Shown: piece by piece, positions 12,366-24,065 of the stretch
Layout of the letters: every line of letters starts with the position of its first letter
How positions within the stretch are numbered: the first letter of the stretch is position 1
From: Hofstenia miamia
Lineage: Eukaryota; Xenacoelomorpha; Acoela
DNA: 64,000 nucleotides
Direction of reading: 5' to 3'
NCBI GenBank assembly: GCA_004352715.1
Contig: SCFE01000003.1
Coordinates: 3,146,259-3,210,258 of the forward strand
The notes under the pieces: model-generated
What the model saw: only the letters and a program-made list of their open reading frames with translations
Database searches by the model: none
Told to the model about the DNA's origin: nothing
Translations under genes and position numbers: made by a program

Positions 12366-12768
12366 TGTAGCATAATCTCATTAATTTCGAAATCTCTCAA
12401 ATAAGAAGAAATAAGATCAAGAAAACAATTAAGAAATTAATAAAATATACTAATCAATTTTAATCAATTATATGAGCAAGTACATGTTGCCTAATTGTTT
12501 GGCAAAAAATTGAGGACAAATCACTCCTCATTGATTTTAGTTTATAAAAAGGGACCATGCAGTAGATATACATGGTTTATGCAAAATTAAAAAGCAACAG
12601 GTATTTGTTTTAATTAAATATGTTTGTAAAAATTTAAGTATAAATAGTCATTTAAGAATAGTAATAGGTTGATGAAATAAATTCTTCAGAATTGCACTTT
12701 TCTTTACATTGTTTTATGGTTTGATTTATTAATTAAAATATCAAGCTAGGTATTTTGTGTAAATTAGC
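12366..12768 (+). repeat. dispersed direct repeat, copy 1
   Basis: It matches 14041-14404 in the same orientation. Diagnostic shared pieces are TGTAGCAT, GCAAGT, the TGAGGAC-AAT-ACTCCT run with ATTTTAGT after it, and TTTATGGTTTGATT near the end. The copies are diverged and non-coding. Confidence 0.6.
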
Positions 12769-12920
12769 CGTCAAGATACAATGGCAAAAATGACTGTTTA
12801 CATAATCACTGTTATTTATTATTTTTGTCCTTATTGACAATAGACTACTACTACTACCTTTTGAAATGATTCAATCATCACCATCTATAAACAGCAAAAA
12901 TAGAACAAATATTTTAAGCA

Positions 12921-13213
12921 CCATGTAAATTTGCCAGCTATGGTACTTTAAAATTAGAGTACTGCTTCATTACTCCTTGATTTTGTATAAAATAGACATG
13001 TAATGCTTTCTTGGAAATTGTAAATGATCATATCTTAAATGGTATTTCATTGAAAATCTCAGCAACTTTCACAAGAAAGAAATTTGCAGCATAGCTATTT
13101 TTTATATTAACTTTAGTGAATTCTTTAATGCAATTAATATTTGTAAAATTTTTCATTATTAAATGTAGCCTATGCCTAAAATTGTTAAGATGATGAAAAT
13201 TGCTGTGTAACAA
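12921..13213 (-). pseudogene. LINE 3'-terminal ORF fragment (probable)
   Basis: The minus frame at 13213-13028 ends in a stretch (FLVKVAEIFNEIPFKI) with the W/F-N-E-x-P-x-x-I pattern seen at the C-terminus of LINE reverse-transcriptase proteins. It is short and mutated, and is probably an old remnant from a family other than copies A-C. The start and the rest of the domain are not visible. Confidence 0.35.
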
Positions 13214-14040
13214 ATTTATAAAGAGTGTTTTGTATGAGCTATTTTTCTCTAAAGATATACTGAGTTTGCATTTGTATTAATGATTAATAATATTTCTTTA
13301 GTTACATGGCACAAATAGAAAAAATGTGTTTACTAATTTTTCAATAAATTTAAGATTAAAAAACATCATATAATGACAAGATTTCTTCTCTCAAATGAAA
13401 AAAGTAAATTTTGGGACCCTGGATTTTTATACCCCGCATAACATGTTCTTTTTTGTACCACAAAAAATCTAAATTCCTACAAAACACAACACATCAACTA
13501 ATGGCAAACCTATAATTCTATCAATCCTCTTACATAAAGTAGAGTACTGACCAATTGCAATCAAAGAGCTGTAGATTTTATTACCATAAATGTGCGCACA
13601 AGTATAATTTACAAGATGATTTTTAGGTAACAACATCTTAACAATGAAAGTTTTAAGTTGAAACCTGCAAGTCTTCAACCCTTATTTTTCAGAAACTCTA
13701 AAAATATCAATTTTGGTCAAAATTTATAATGAGGTATGTAGCTATTTTAGAATTCATTATCTAAGCATTATCAAAAATTTTATATAATATTTGTTAGATA
13801 AATTATAGAATTTTGCAAACTTTCAAAAGTTCAGAAAGCTTAATTTTTACACTCTGAAGAAGTTTACCTATGTGATCATGCTGGGTATTTCACAAAACCA
13901 CACAAAATTTTTGAAGAGGAGCATGTTTATCAACAATGTATTCAATTATTGAAAGATATATTTCAATTATTCAGGGTATAAATTCTAACCTGGTTAAAAG
14001 AATACAAATCCCACAGGAATAATTCAGAATTGAAAGATTT
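13214..14040. other. no gene seen
   Basis: AT-rich sequence between the LINE remnant and the second direct repeat. A 69-codon minus frame at 13678-13469 is open, but I can assign it to nothing. Confidence 0.4.
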
Positions 14041-14404
14041 TGTAGCATTATCCATCAAAATAAGCTTCTAATACTAATATCAAAAGAAAATGTAAAAGAA
14101 AAATTCAATTAGCATTTATTGTGATTGATTAACTACCTAAGATTTAATATACAAATGTACAAGCAAGTGCTTGTCAGCAAACCATTTTGACAAAAATCTG
14201 AGGACGAATTACTCCTTGTAAATTTTAGTGAAAAAACGCAGACTAGTCTATGTTAATTTAAATTTTAAAAGCAAAATTATAACTAGAAGCAACTCAGTTT
14301 AAAGATTGATGAAGTATATTCTTTGAAACCAACTTATTTTACTATTTGTTTATGGTTTGATTATTTAATTGTAATGCATAGCTAAGTGGTTCATGCAAAG
14401 TAGT
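14041..14404 (+). repeat. dispersed direct repeat, copy 2
   Basis: The same-orientation partner of 12366-12768, offset by about 1.65 kb. The alignment is interrupted by small indels. Confidence 0.6.
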
Positions 14405-14604
14405 GGTCAGGATTCTATGACGGGAATCTTCAAGGTTCTATGCACTGATAATGTGCAAATAGGAGTTTTTAACTACTAGTTTTGCTTACTATTAGTTGAA
14501 TTCAAACATGTATCTGACAATAAATTTGATAAACTGCTAGTTTGCCAAACATAAATTATATATTAACTCTTTTTCTAGATCCAAATTGTTGATTATAAAG
14601 TGAC

Positions 14605-15870
14605 TAATAATGTAGCATCTTCTACCAGGCTTTGATATCCAACTCCTCCATTATTCTACTATAATCAGTATGGTATACTAGTGGGTAGAGATGTACTAAT
14701 CTTAAACTGTTTGGCTTCTACATTATTGAACTCCAATAACTGTAATTAATGGATGATATAACAGAACACTATTTAGGTGACAAAGCGTTGCAGCATCTTT
14801 GCCAGATCAGTGCTTACTCAAGACTTGACACAACTTGACTTAGTCTCAATTTGTAAAGTGTGCTATATAATTGCAACTTTGATTGTTACTAGCTTCTTAA
14901 TTAATTATGTAATTAGCTAAGCAGAGAAAAAACTCCTAATCATATCCCTAACTTAAGTACAGGCTCATTTCTTGGAACAAGGAACCTAGAATTGTTCTGG
15001 TTATGGGATCCTTGCCACTACTGAACACCAACCATTTAGCTGAACATCATAGTTAATAATCAAACTGTAATCAAAACTAAAGATAAAAATTCCAAAGAAT
15101 TTTCTTTATCAATTATTACAAGGAATTTCTCTCTATTTCTAGTTAATCCAAAAAAAAGTACCTGTTGATTTCAAATTTCAAAAGTTTGTCTGCCAAGATG
15201 GCTAAAAATAATGAAAGCAAATTCACCCCTCTTTGTTTTGCTGAATTAGTAGAATCAACAAATACTAATTATAATCATTTTCACTGATAGTTTTTAGTTG
15301 CATAATACAAAACTAATCTAAGATGATAATTAATTTTTATGATTTATTTTTAACCACATTTAAATTCAAAATTAGTTCTTCTTTACTGAGTATTTTCATT
15401 AGCAGCTTAGTTTATCTTGGATGATGCTACACTAAGCAGCAAGTACCAAGTCATGTTGTGAAGGCTCATAACAGTCTATGTGTTAAATGAAAACACAACA
15501 AAACACTTTACAAAAGAGCATTAGTTGAATTGTGTCTATTCATTAGTAAGTACCATCATAGGTTAAGGCACATGTAATTAACTTCATTGAGCTGATTGCT
15601 GGAGACACTTCAGAAAATTTTGAATTGTTGAATCTGTTGCTGATAAGGAAAGCAGCATTGGGTGGATGCCCAACCATTTGTAGTACTGTGGTGCCACCTC
15701 ACCTAAATAGTGATTATTAGTGTATTGATTAAGCACAATTATTGGGAACATAATAATAGAGTGCTAAACAGAAAAAGACCATTAGATCCCTGCCCACCAA
15801 ATCACATAGAATTAAAAAATAAGATTTAAATAAATGGACATTGGGCCTGGTAGGAGATGCTACATTATTA
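14605..15870. mobile_element. element bounded by ~175-bp imperfect inverted repeats
   Basis: The left arm 14605-14780 and the right arm 15699-15870 are reverse complements. Their outer ends share AATAATGTAGCATCT-CTACCAGGC and their inner ends share CACTATTTAGGTGA. In between they share a GTGGG-AG-GAT block and an AATAA-TGT block. The 0.9 kb between the arms contains no coding region I can recognise. This fits a non-autonomous DNA transposon with long terminal inverted repeats. The target-site duplication is not evident. Confidence 0.55.
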
Positions 15871-15999
15871 AAATTACATTGATGTAGTGATTAGCCATTT
15901 TCTAATTCAATCTGTTTGTTAAACTTTATGATTGAGAATGTCATTTGCTTTTTAATTTATTTCTCTGAGAAAATGTTTTTCATGTAACAAGATTCATAT

Positions 16000-17930
16000 A
16001 ATTGTTGTAGTAATGTTTGTTTTATGCTATATTATTATAGAATGATTACAAATTTTTATTTCAATCAATTACAGAATGTATATTTGTGAGTGATTTTAAA
16101 TTTTTCTATGACTATTCACAGTTTAAATAATAAACAGCTACTAGAATTTTGATTCTTTAAATTATAAAGTGATTAATCTTTGTTATTTCAATGTGTTTTT
16201 ATAGTATTTCTGAAAATGTTCATAAATGCCTGTCCTTAAATGTCTTAAAAGCATTTTTCTTTCATATTGTTTCAAAAAATCTTAAATATCACTGCATTTT
16301 TCAAAAATGCTTTTTCTGTAAATGTTCTTAACAATTAATATCTTTTCAAATCATTTGATTGCTACTTGTTTTTCTAGTGTCATTGCATAAATATCCTACC
16401 CCTCAAAATTTTATTTCAAAGTGCATTTTTTTTCAAACACGTGTAGTGCTTATATAATTTTATTTGCACATCACTGACAAGCTAATTATATATGCTAGTT
16501 CTTTTCCAGATTGCTGTTGTAATTTATATTTCATATTGTTCAAAAACCATTTAGCACCCACATCTCAATGCTTTTCTTTTAGAGTGATTTTATTTTTTTA
16601 TGTAACAATGAGGGTTTCTTGAAATAATTTTGATTGGTATTTATTAATTCCCAGCATGAATATCATATCATGTAATGCTAGAGCCTATTTACCCCTGAAA
16701 TTCAAATATTTTGTACTAGCAAAAGCTGACTGACACTTCTATTGTTAAATATGTTTGGTGTATTGTTTAAATACTGCATGCATAATAACAACTAAGTTAT
16801 TCACAAACTTATTCTGTTGAATTAATTCATTTATAGATTATTGCTATTAACTTTATTGATTTTTTGATCAAAATTTTTTCAAGTGTTTTCACAATTAACT
16901 CTTAGTGCTTTTCTTTAAGAATTCTTTTGTCTTTAAAGTAAAACAATGAATGTTTTTTAAATCCACCTGTTCATTACTTCAATTATTACATCTGAACTAA
17001 AAACAAGTGTATTTGTGCAACCTGATTCCATGGTATTGTATTAATTAATTTACAGGGTGTTATTATTAGCTCACTCAATTATTCATTTGTTTATTTCAAA
17101 ATGTGTTAAAGCATTTTGTGTATTTCAATATTTTTCTTCAATAATGATTTTCTGTAAAAGTTTTTAAGCATTGTTATAACATTATTTCTATTATGAATAT
17201 CCTTTGGTTTAATAACTTTTCCATAATGCATGTTCATCTATTATTATGCACAACCTAAAAACAAATGTATTTGTGCAAACTAATTCTATGAAATATCACA
17301 TGTTTGTGACTCATAGTTTTTGTGTCAACCCATTACTGTCAATCATTTGTTCTAACTTCCATATATGGAAATTTTCAGGGGAATTCAGTCACTCAGCATC
17401 CAATAGAATTTCATTTTAATTTTGTGGGCAGGGCATAAATCTTTAAATATGAGGCAAGCAGTGATACAATTTTCATTTCAATTTGATTCTCATGGATATT
17501 ACTTCTCTCTTGCTTAGAGAATTTCAGAGAAATACTCTTCAATGATGTCTGCAAAAAATTAAAATGCTAACTCCCAACAGTCTGGGAGTGGTGATGATAG
17601 TACATCTTTTCCCAGTATGCTTTTTTGTTTTAGCATCCAAAGTTATATAAATTAATGAATCAGCTACCATGTGTTTTTTTCACAAATTCATTCTATGATA
17701 AAGTTTAATTGTTGATTTTGCACAATCACACTCATCAAAGCATTTCTAACATTTACAATTTATTGATTTCAGTAATCATTTTTGCTAAATGTCATTTTTT
17801 GATTCTATACAACTCACTATTAAAAATACATTTTGCAATTTATAAAATAACATATTTTCTTTTCATTGTTTATTAAACTATTTTCACTAGAATACAATTT
17901 TCAAATTATTCATATAATCAAATAAATTTT
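16000..17930. repeat. diverged ~240-bp tandem repeat region
   Basis: Blocks recur in the same order. A TTTGTGCAA-CT-ATTC-ATG block occurs near 17018 and 17273, with related CACAAA-TTATTCT forms near 16800 and 17685. An AAAACAA-TGTATTTGTGCAA block occurs near 17003 and 17254. GCTTTTCTTT-AGA units occur near 16570 and 16910. The period is about 220-260 bp with strong divergence. There are no genes. Confidence 0.4.
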
Positions 17931-18399
17931 TTTTCCATTTTTAATTTTTCTTGTACTTATACTGCTTTTAGACCCTCTGCTCTGATGAAGTCATAGTCAC
18001 ACAGTGAGTGTGGTTTTACCAGCCCAACCCCCTTGTCTATGCACTCTCACATACATTCTGAACATGAAAAGGATGGAATTTATATATGTCCTTCTTATAA
18101 AATAATTTTTCAATATCAAACAATTTTAGGAGCATGTGATTACCCATGCAAATTTCAGTGCAGGATGCAGTATACAAGACCAAACATTTACTAAAGTGGA
18201 ACAGGCATGTTGTGGAAGTTTTGCCTGTTATCAAAGCAGTCCATTAATATCTATTGATATTTATTCTGTCTTCTTTGCTGTCTACCTGCACATTACACAA
18301 ATTATACAGGATGATACATCAAAGCACTTCTCCTCTAAAGTTTAACTCTCATAGGAAGTGGAGTTGGTGAAAGAGGAAAATGGTGTGATAAAGAGTGTG

Positions 18400-20575
18400 G
18401 AGCTATATCCAACAAGCAGCTCAGTGTTTGTTTTTAGTAGTGGCTTGGGAGATGTGGATTTCTTGAAAATAGTTGATGGAATTGCCAACTATATTACAAT
18501 TTATGCAGCAAATTAGTCCAATTGGGTGCTAAAATACATCAACAGAGTGAGCCTGCATATTGCCAAATATCACCCAACAAGAGCTTGTAGCTATATTCCT
18601 CTACCTGATTTTCTGAAAAAGAACCATTTTCTTTTCAATCACTGTAGTGCACAGACTAATAAATGATTTTTATATGCTATTCTTGAATGTCTACACCCAG
18701 AAAAAAAAGATAGATGTCAACTTACATGATTAAACAAGTTCTTGCCAACACTAAAATTTTCAGGTCTGTGCTTCCCAAAGTCTATCAATGATATTTGTAA
18801 ATTTGAAGAGTTAAATAAAATATCTGTAAATGTTTACAGCCTCAATGAAAAATCTTTGGTGCCTACATACATATCTTCAAGCTCCCATCAACAAAAATCA
18901 AAGGTCCAGTTAAAAGAAGATGATGAAAACTGTCATTATGTGGCAATTACAAACTTAAATGCCTGTCTTCATTACTTTAAAAATTGAAATAATGACTTTT
19001 TCTGTACTAAGTGCCTTTCTGGATTCTGAATTATGGAAAATTTGGAAAAACACCAAAAGAAGTGCAATGGCAATATTGAGCCAAAAATTACTTTCCCTCA
19101 ACCTAATGAGAAAATTTCATTTAGGGCATATGGATAAAAAAACTCATTGCTGCATTGGACATTGAGTGCATATCTCGAAAAATTCAATCTGTTTTGCCTG
19201 ATGCACAAAAGAGTTTCACAGTGGAGGATGTTCACCAAATCCCATCTGGCATCTGCATAGTGAGCACCACTTTCCAGCAACATATTTTCAGGTTAACAGT
19301 GTAGAGAAGAGGGATTGAATGAACTTCATAAATTGCTAAAATTTCATTTGCTGCCAAAAAAAGCATAGACAATCAATAATTTCATAACCCCAGTGAAAAT
19401 ATTTGATGGAGAATTTTACTGTTTATGTGTTTTGCAATGAAGAATTTGAAAGTATCTCCCATAAAGTCACTGATCACTGCCAATATAGTGAAACAGTATG
19501 TGGTATTACACACAACAATTGTAATATATTATATCACAGCCTCCAATTTACTCCAGTTTTTCCCACAATGGCAGTAAATATGCTATTGAAAATTTTAAAA
19601 CTCAAGGAAAATTAAAGCTTGAAATGTATACCCTGCACTTTTAAATGGATTCATGAGGAATTGAAATTTTTTTACTTCTATCAATTTGTTACTGATTGCC
19701 TGTCACACAAAAAGGTTATAGAAGACCAGCATTTATCACCTTACACAAAAAAATATTAAAGAGTAATTAAGACTGAAATCTAGTAAAGTGGCAAAGTTGG
19801 TCCAAACATTTTTCAAGAAGGAGAAGTATGTGGTGCACAATGAGGTGTTAAAATTTTACATAGAGCAAGGGCTGAAGATAACCAAGTTCTACACAGCACT
19901 ACAATTCAGCAGGCACCATGTTTAAAGCCCTTTTGAATACAACAAAGCACAAGGCAGCAATTAATGATTTTGAAAAAAAATTTATAAGTTGATGTCTAAT
20001 GCAGTGTTTGGCAAGACTATGGAGTCCCTAAGAAAGGATGCAAGGCAAAGTTTTTTGAAGATCAGGAGGCTGTAGAAAAATTAATAATGCAGCCAGAATT
20101 CAAGTTGTTCAATATAATTAATGAAAATTTAGTGCAGGTCATGCTCAATAATAAAGAAATTGTGTCAACAAGCCATATTATGTGGGTCAGGCCATATTGG
20201 ACTTTTCAAAGTTGCAAATGTTCAAGTTCCACTATCAAGTTATGAAGCCAGCTTTTGAAAACAAAATCACAGTGCTTTATAGTGATACACACTCCCTCCT
20301 TTATAAAATAAAGAGCCACAATGTCTATGAGGAACTGGCATCACTGTCACACCAATTTGACTTTTCACATTATTCAAGAGACTCACCATTATTCAGTAAA
20401 ACAAATAAGAAGACCTATTTGAAGGTTAAGGACAAACTTACTCATGATGTCATAAGTCATCTGGTTGCTCTGAAATCAAAAATGTATTCAGTTCAATATG
20501 TTGCCAATAATAAACAATTAACTCAAATGATGTTTTCAAGGTCAAAAGTAACTACAAGATAATTGCCTGCTGGCA
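18400..20575 (+). pseudogene. Polinton/Maverick family-B DNA polymerase (pPolB), decayed
   Basis: Broken frames follow the order of the protein-primed PolB of Polinton elements. A YHPTR-x-x-SYIPLP segment lies near 18570. A GLCFPKSINDICKFEELN segment lies at 18760-18815. A zinc-knuckle-like C-x-x-C stretch with HQKKCNG lies near 19000-19070. KVTDHC-x-Y with the ITHNNCN box lies at 19460-19520. LMSNAVFGKTMESLRK lies near 19985-20035. The polymerase C-motif region is in the frame 20182-20562. There the expected YxDTDS reads YSDTHS, with His codon CAC at 20290-20292, so a catalytic aspartate is lost. The region that should hold the A-motif (about 19760-19900) is largely missing. There are many stops and frameshifts. 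I see no integrase, ATPase or capsid gene nearby. Confidence 0.85.
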
Positions 20576-21139
20576 GGACTTTATGAATAACCTTGAGTAA
20601 ACAGTGAGTAATAAAGAATCAGAGTAGTTAATAGTGTTAAATGTGAGTAATCCATGACCATTCTGAATCTATTATTATTCTTTGTTACAAAAAAAGCTCT
20701 AGCAACTGTTGGTGAACATTTTGGGGAAGGCATTATAATGTCTGCTCTTTAATATTCTGCAAGTATAGCATCTGCATGTTGTGGTTTTAGAGTATCATTA
20801 ATATGCATGGTTTTCTTAACTACATGTGGTTTGAATGTTTTTAAGGATATATGCATGTCCATTAAAGCACATACTCTGTCAGGCATGCATGTAAAATCAG
20901 CTAGGCATTGCTAGTCAATAGATGTGTTATGTTAAGAATATTGGGTATTGGTAGAGTTGGAAGAACTAAAAATCATAGGCATGTTGTCAAAAGAGCCTAG
21001 ATTTAAAAATTTCCCTAAGTGCTTTCATGTTTAAAGTATTACCAGAAAGTATACCTGACGCCAGTTGAAGTCTTTGCAGCAACTGCTGGTCCTCTTGAAG
21101 CTGATGAGTATTGCACAAGGTGGCATGGGATTCAAATTA
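20576..21139. other. flank of the Polinton remnant, no gene seen
   Basis: Short open stretches occur on the minus strand, for example near 20760-20960, but none is recognisable. Confidence 0.4.
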
Positions 21140-21613
21140 TTAGAGTAGCTGCTGTATGTCAAAAATGTGATGATGAGCAATCTTCCTGAAACAGGCACAG
21201 ACATTGGGAATGGCAGAGTCAGGTAAACATAAGGAAATGTTGGCAATGCAGAAATTGGTGGGAGCCATAGGTTGTGGTGGTGGTAGCTGAACTAAAGACA
21301 AAACCAGCAAATCCCTATGCTGAATAGGAGTAGAATGGATGATTTGATCAGATGTAAACAGTGGAGTTACATTGATTTGTAAAGCAGGCTGGCATACTGT
21401 ACTATGACAGGAGGAGGCTGCTTGTGTAAGATCCAGGTTATGAAATTCAGTGATATGCATTATTATAGAACTATTTGGCTGGTTTGTTAGAACAGTTGTT
21501 GTTTCTTGAATTGTCAGTTCATCACTGGTTGTCTCTGGAATGGTTTTACTTGGAGTAGATGGAATGGTAGTTGGTCCTTGGTACTGGTGGGATATGTGGG
21601 ATTCCCAACTGCT
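21140..21613 (-). other. 158-codon open minus frame rich in Thr/Ser/Pro/Gln, unknown
   Basis: The frame is open from just after a TAG at 21616-21614 to a stop at 21142-21140. The first ATG is at 21460, giving 106 codons. The translation is rich in T, S, P, Q and H, with proline runs (QLPPPQPMAP), and has no recognised domain. The local DNA is less AT-rich than its surroundings. It lies 0.6 kb beyond the Polinton polymerase on the opposite strand, so it could be a decayed second gene of that element. That is inference only. Confidence 0.25.
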
Positions 21614-21616
21614 CTA

Positions 21617-23043
21617 ACTCTCTTGAGTGAGTGGTGCAAATTGTTGCTGGCCATCCATATGTGATTGCTGCAATAAGGACTCAGATTCAATGAGAGACAA
21701 CTGTTCAGAGTGATTCAGATAGTGATTTGTATTTAAGGAAAACAGCAAGGAGGACCTTGATCTCATATCTCTCAAGTTGTGGAGTTCTAGGTATTAATCA
21801 TGGTATAATATATTCATGCATGTTTTTAAATATTACACCTCCTGCTTCACAGCTGAAATGACCTGCTCCCAATATAGATATTGAACCTCCTCCAAAAAAG
21901 ACTTTCATCATCCCACAGCAGCATGTACTTGGTAAATAACAGTGAAGAAAAGAAACTTGAATATACTTTTTCTATAAACATTTAGATAAACTCATTTAAT
22001 CAACTCTTGTACTATTTTGTAAATAAATTTTGTCTTGTGCCTTCACCTCTATTTATGAACAAGTATTCTTTAAATAGCTCTATTTAAGCTGAGTGTTCAC
22101 TTAAATTGCATTCATTTCTTTTTTACTCCCTGCAGGAGATGTTTGTTTCAAATAGACTGCCTATAAAGGCATATGTAATGTTGTCAAAAACAATTCTTAT
22201 AATCAATTATATAACTTTGCCCAAATCCTAGAAAACATAAATAAAAACTTTGTCAAAAAATTAATTTTCTCAATTTAGTTTTGTCAAAAATGTTTCATCA
22301 CTAGATGGCATCCAATAGAATCAGTCCATTTCCAAATGGTAGATAGCTGTGGGTGTTATGAGAACTTCAGGGTGTCCCAATGGGACCTCCCCTGTCCGTC
22401 ATATACTACTCTCCTGGATAGAGAGAACAAATTTCTCCTTCTCTTTAAGAAAATCATTTTTCACAGAAAAGTTCCTTTCCCTTATGAAGGAATGAAATCA
22501 ATTTCACAGTAATTTTAAAAATCTTGTCCTTATATTATCCAACTTATTAGGCTCATTCTTGGAAGACTTTTTTTGAGAACATTTGTATCTCCATTCCCTC
22601 TTGTTCATTTGGAATTTCTGAGCTGAATTTTATAGGTTTTCTAATCTTTTATCATTGTTTGTTACCTGTGTTTTATTGAAATTAGTTTCTCTTAAGGGAG
22701 ACTATTGTTTCCCCCCTTAAATAGTTTTCATAAGTTTTTTTGATTTAGTCATGTTGTAACATCCTCCACCTAGCTTGTTACACCATGTCTAATCACTGTT
22801 AAGGGATGCTTAGTAAACTGCGGGTGAGGTGTTACCCATTTGTTGAACCATCAGACTTTTCTCTCTTATTAACTAGTTATGTTAATTAATTGATCGAGTA
22901 TTAACCATCACTGTTTAGGTGACTGGTCAGTATGATGTTTCCTCTTCAGTTGTTCCATGGGCTCCTGCCCAAAGCCGATCTCCACAACACAGCTCCTCCT
23001 CTTCTATGACGATGGTTGAGTCCACATCACCATCTCAGCTCAA
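21617..23043. other. no gene identified; GC-richer stretch at the gap edge
   Basis: Mostly AT-rich, non-coding sequence. From about 22919 to the gap at 23044 the DNA is GC-richer. One plus frame there is Ser/Pro/Gln-rich (SSSVVPWAPAQSRSP) and follows an acceptor-like ctgtttag. This may be an exon or a retroelement leader cut off by the gap. TG-starting segments at 22353 and 22752 resemble LTR starts but cannot be confirmed. Confidence 0.3.
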
Positions 23044-24043
23044 NNNNNNNNNNNNNNNNNNNNNNNNNNNNNNNNNNNNNNNNNNNNNNNNNNNNNNNNN
23101 NNNNNNNNNNNNNNNNNNNNNNNNNNNNNNNNNNNNNNNNNNNNNNNNNNNNNNNNNNNNNNNNNNNNNNNNNNNNNNNNNNNNNNNNNNNNNNNNNNNN
23201 NNNNNNNNNNNNNNNNNNNNNNNNNNNNNNNNNNNNNNNNNNNNNNNNNNNNNNNNNNNNNNNNNNNNNNNNNNNNNNNNNNNNNNNNNNNNNNNNNNNN
23301 NNNNNNNNNNNNNNNNNNNNNNNNNNNNNNNNNNNNNNNNNNNNNNNNNNNNNNNNNNNNNNNNNNNNNNNNNNNNNNNNNNNNNNNNNNNNNNNNNNNN
23401 NNNNNNNNNNNNNNNNNNNNNNNNNNNNNNNNNNNNNNNNNNNNNNNNNNNNNNNNNNNNNNNNNNNNNNNNNNNNNNNNNNNNNNNNNNNNNNNNNNNN
23501 NNNNNNNNNNNNNNNNNNNNNNNNNNNNNNNNNNNNNNNNNNNNNNNNNNNNNNNNNNNNNNNNNNNNNNNNNNNNNNNNNNNNNNNNNNNNNNNNNNNN
23601 NNNNNNNNNNNNNNNNNNNNNNNNNNNNNNNNNNNNNNNNNNNNNNNNNNNNNNNNNNNNNNNNNNNNNNNNNNNNNNNNNNNNNNNNNNNNNNNNNNNN
23701 NNNNNNNNNNNNNNNNNNNNNNNNNNNNNNNNNNNNNNNNNNNNNNNNNNNNNNNNNNNNNNNNNNNNNNNNNNNNNNNNNNNNNNNNNNNNNNNNNNNN
23801 NNNNNNNNNNNNNNNNNNNNNNNNNNNNNNNNNNNNNNNNNNNNNNNNNNNNNNNNNNNNNNNNNNNNNNNNNNNNNNNNNNNNNNNNNNNNNNNNNNNN
23901 NNNNNNNNNNNNNNNNNNNNNNNNNNNNNNNNNNNNNNNNNNNNNNNNNNNNNNNNNNNNNNNNNNNNNNNNNNNNNNNNNNNNNNNNNNNNNNNNNNNN
24001 NNNNNNNNNNNNNNNNNNNNNNNNNNNNNNNNNNNNNNNNNNN
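23044..24043. other. assembly gap (1000 N)
   Basis: Exactly 1000 N, probably a placeholder. A TA microsatellite borders its right side (24044-24065). Long frames read across it are meaningless. Confidence 1.
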
Positions 24044-24065
24044 ATATATATATATATATATATAT

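Noticed and set aside
22353-22910. Possible LTR (TG starts at 22353 and 22752)
   Set aside because: No second LTR, primer-binding site or gag/pol sequence is visible, and the sequence runs into the gap.
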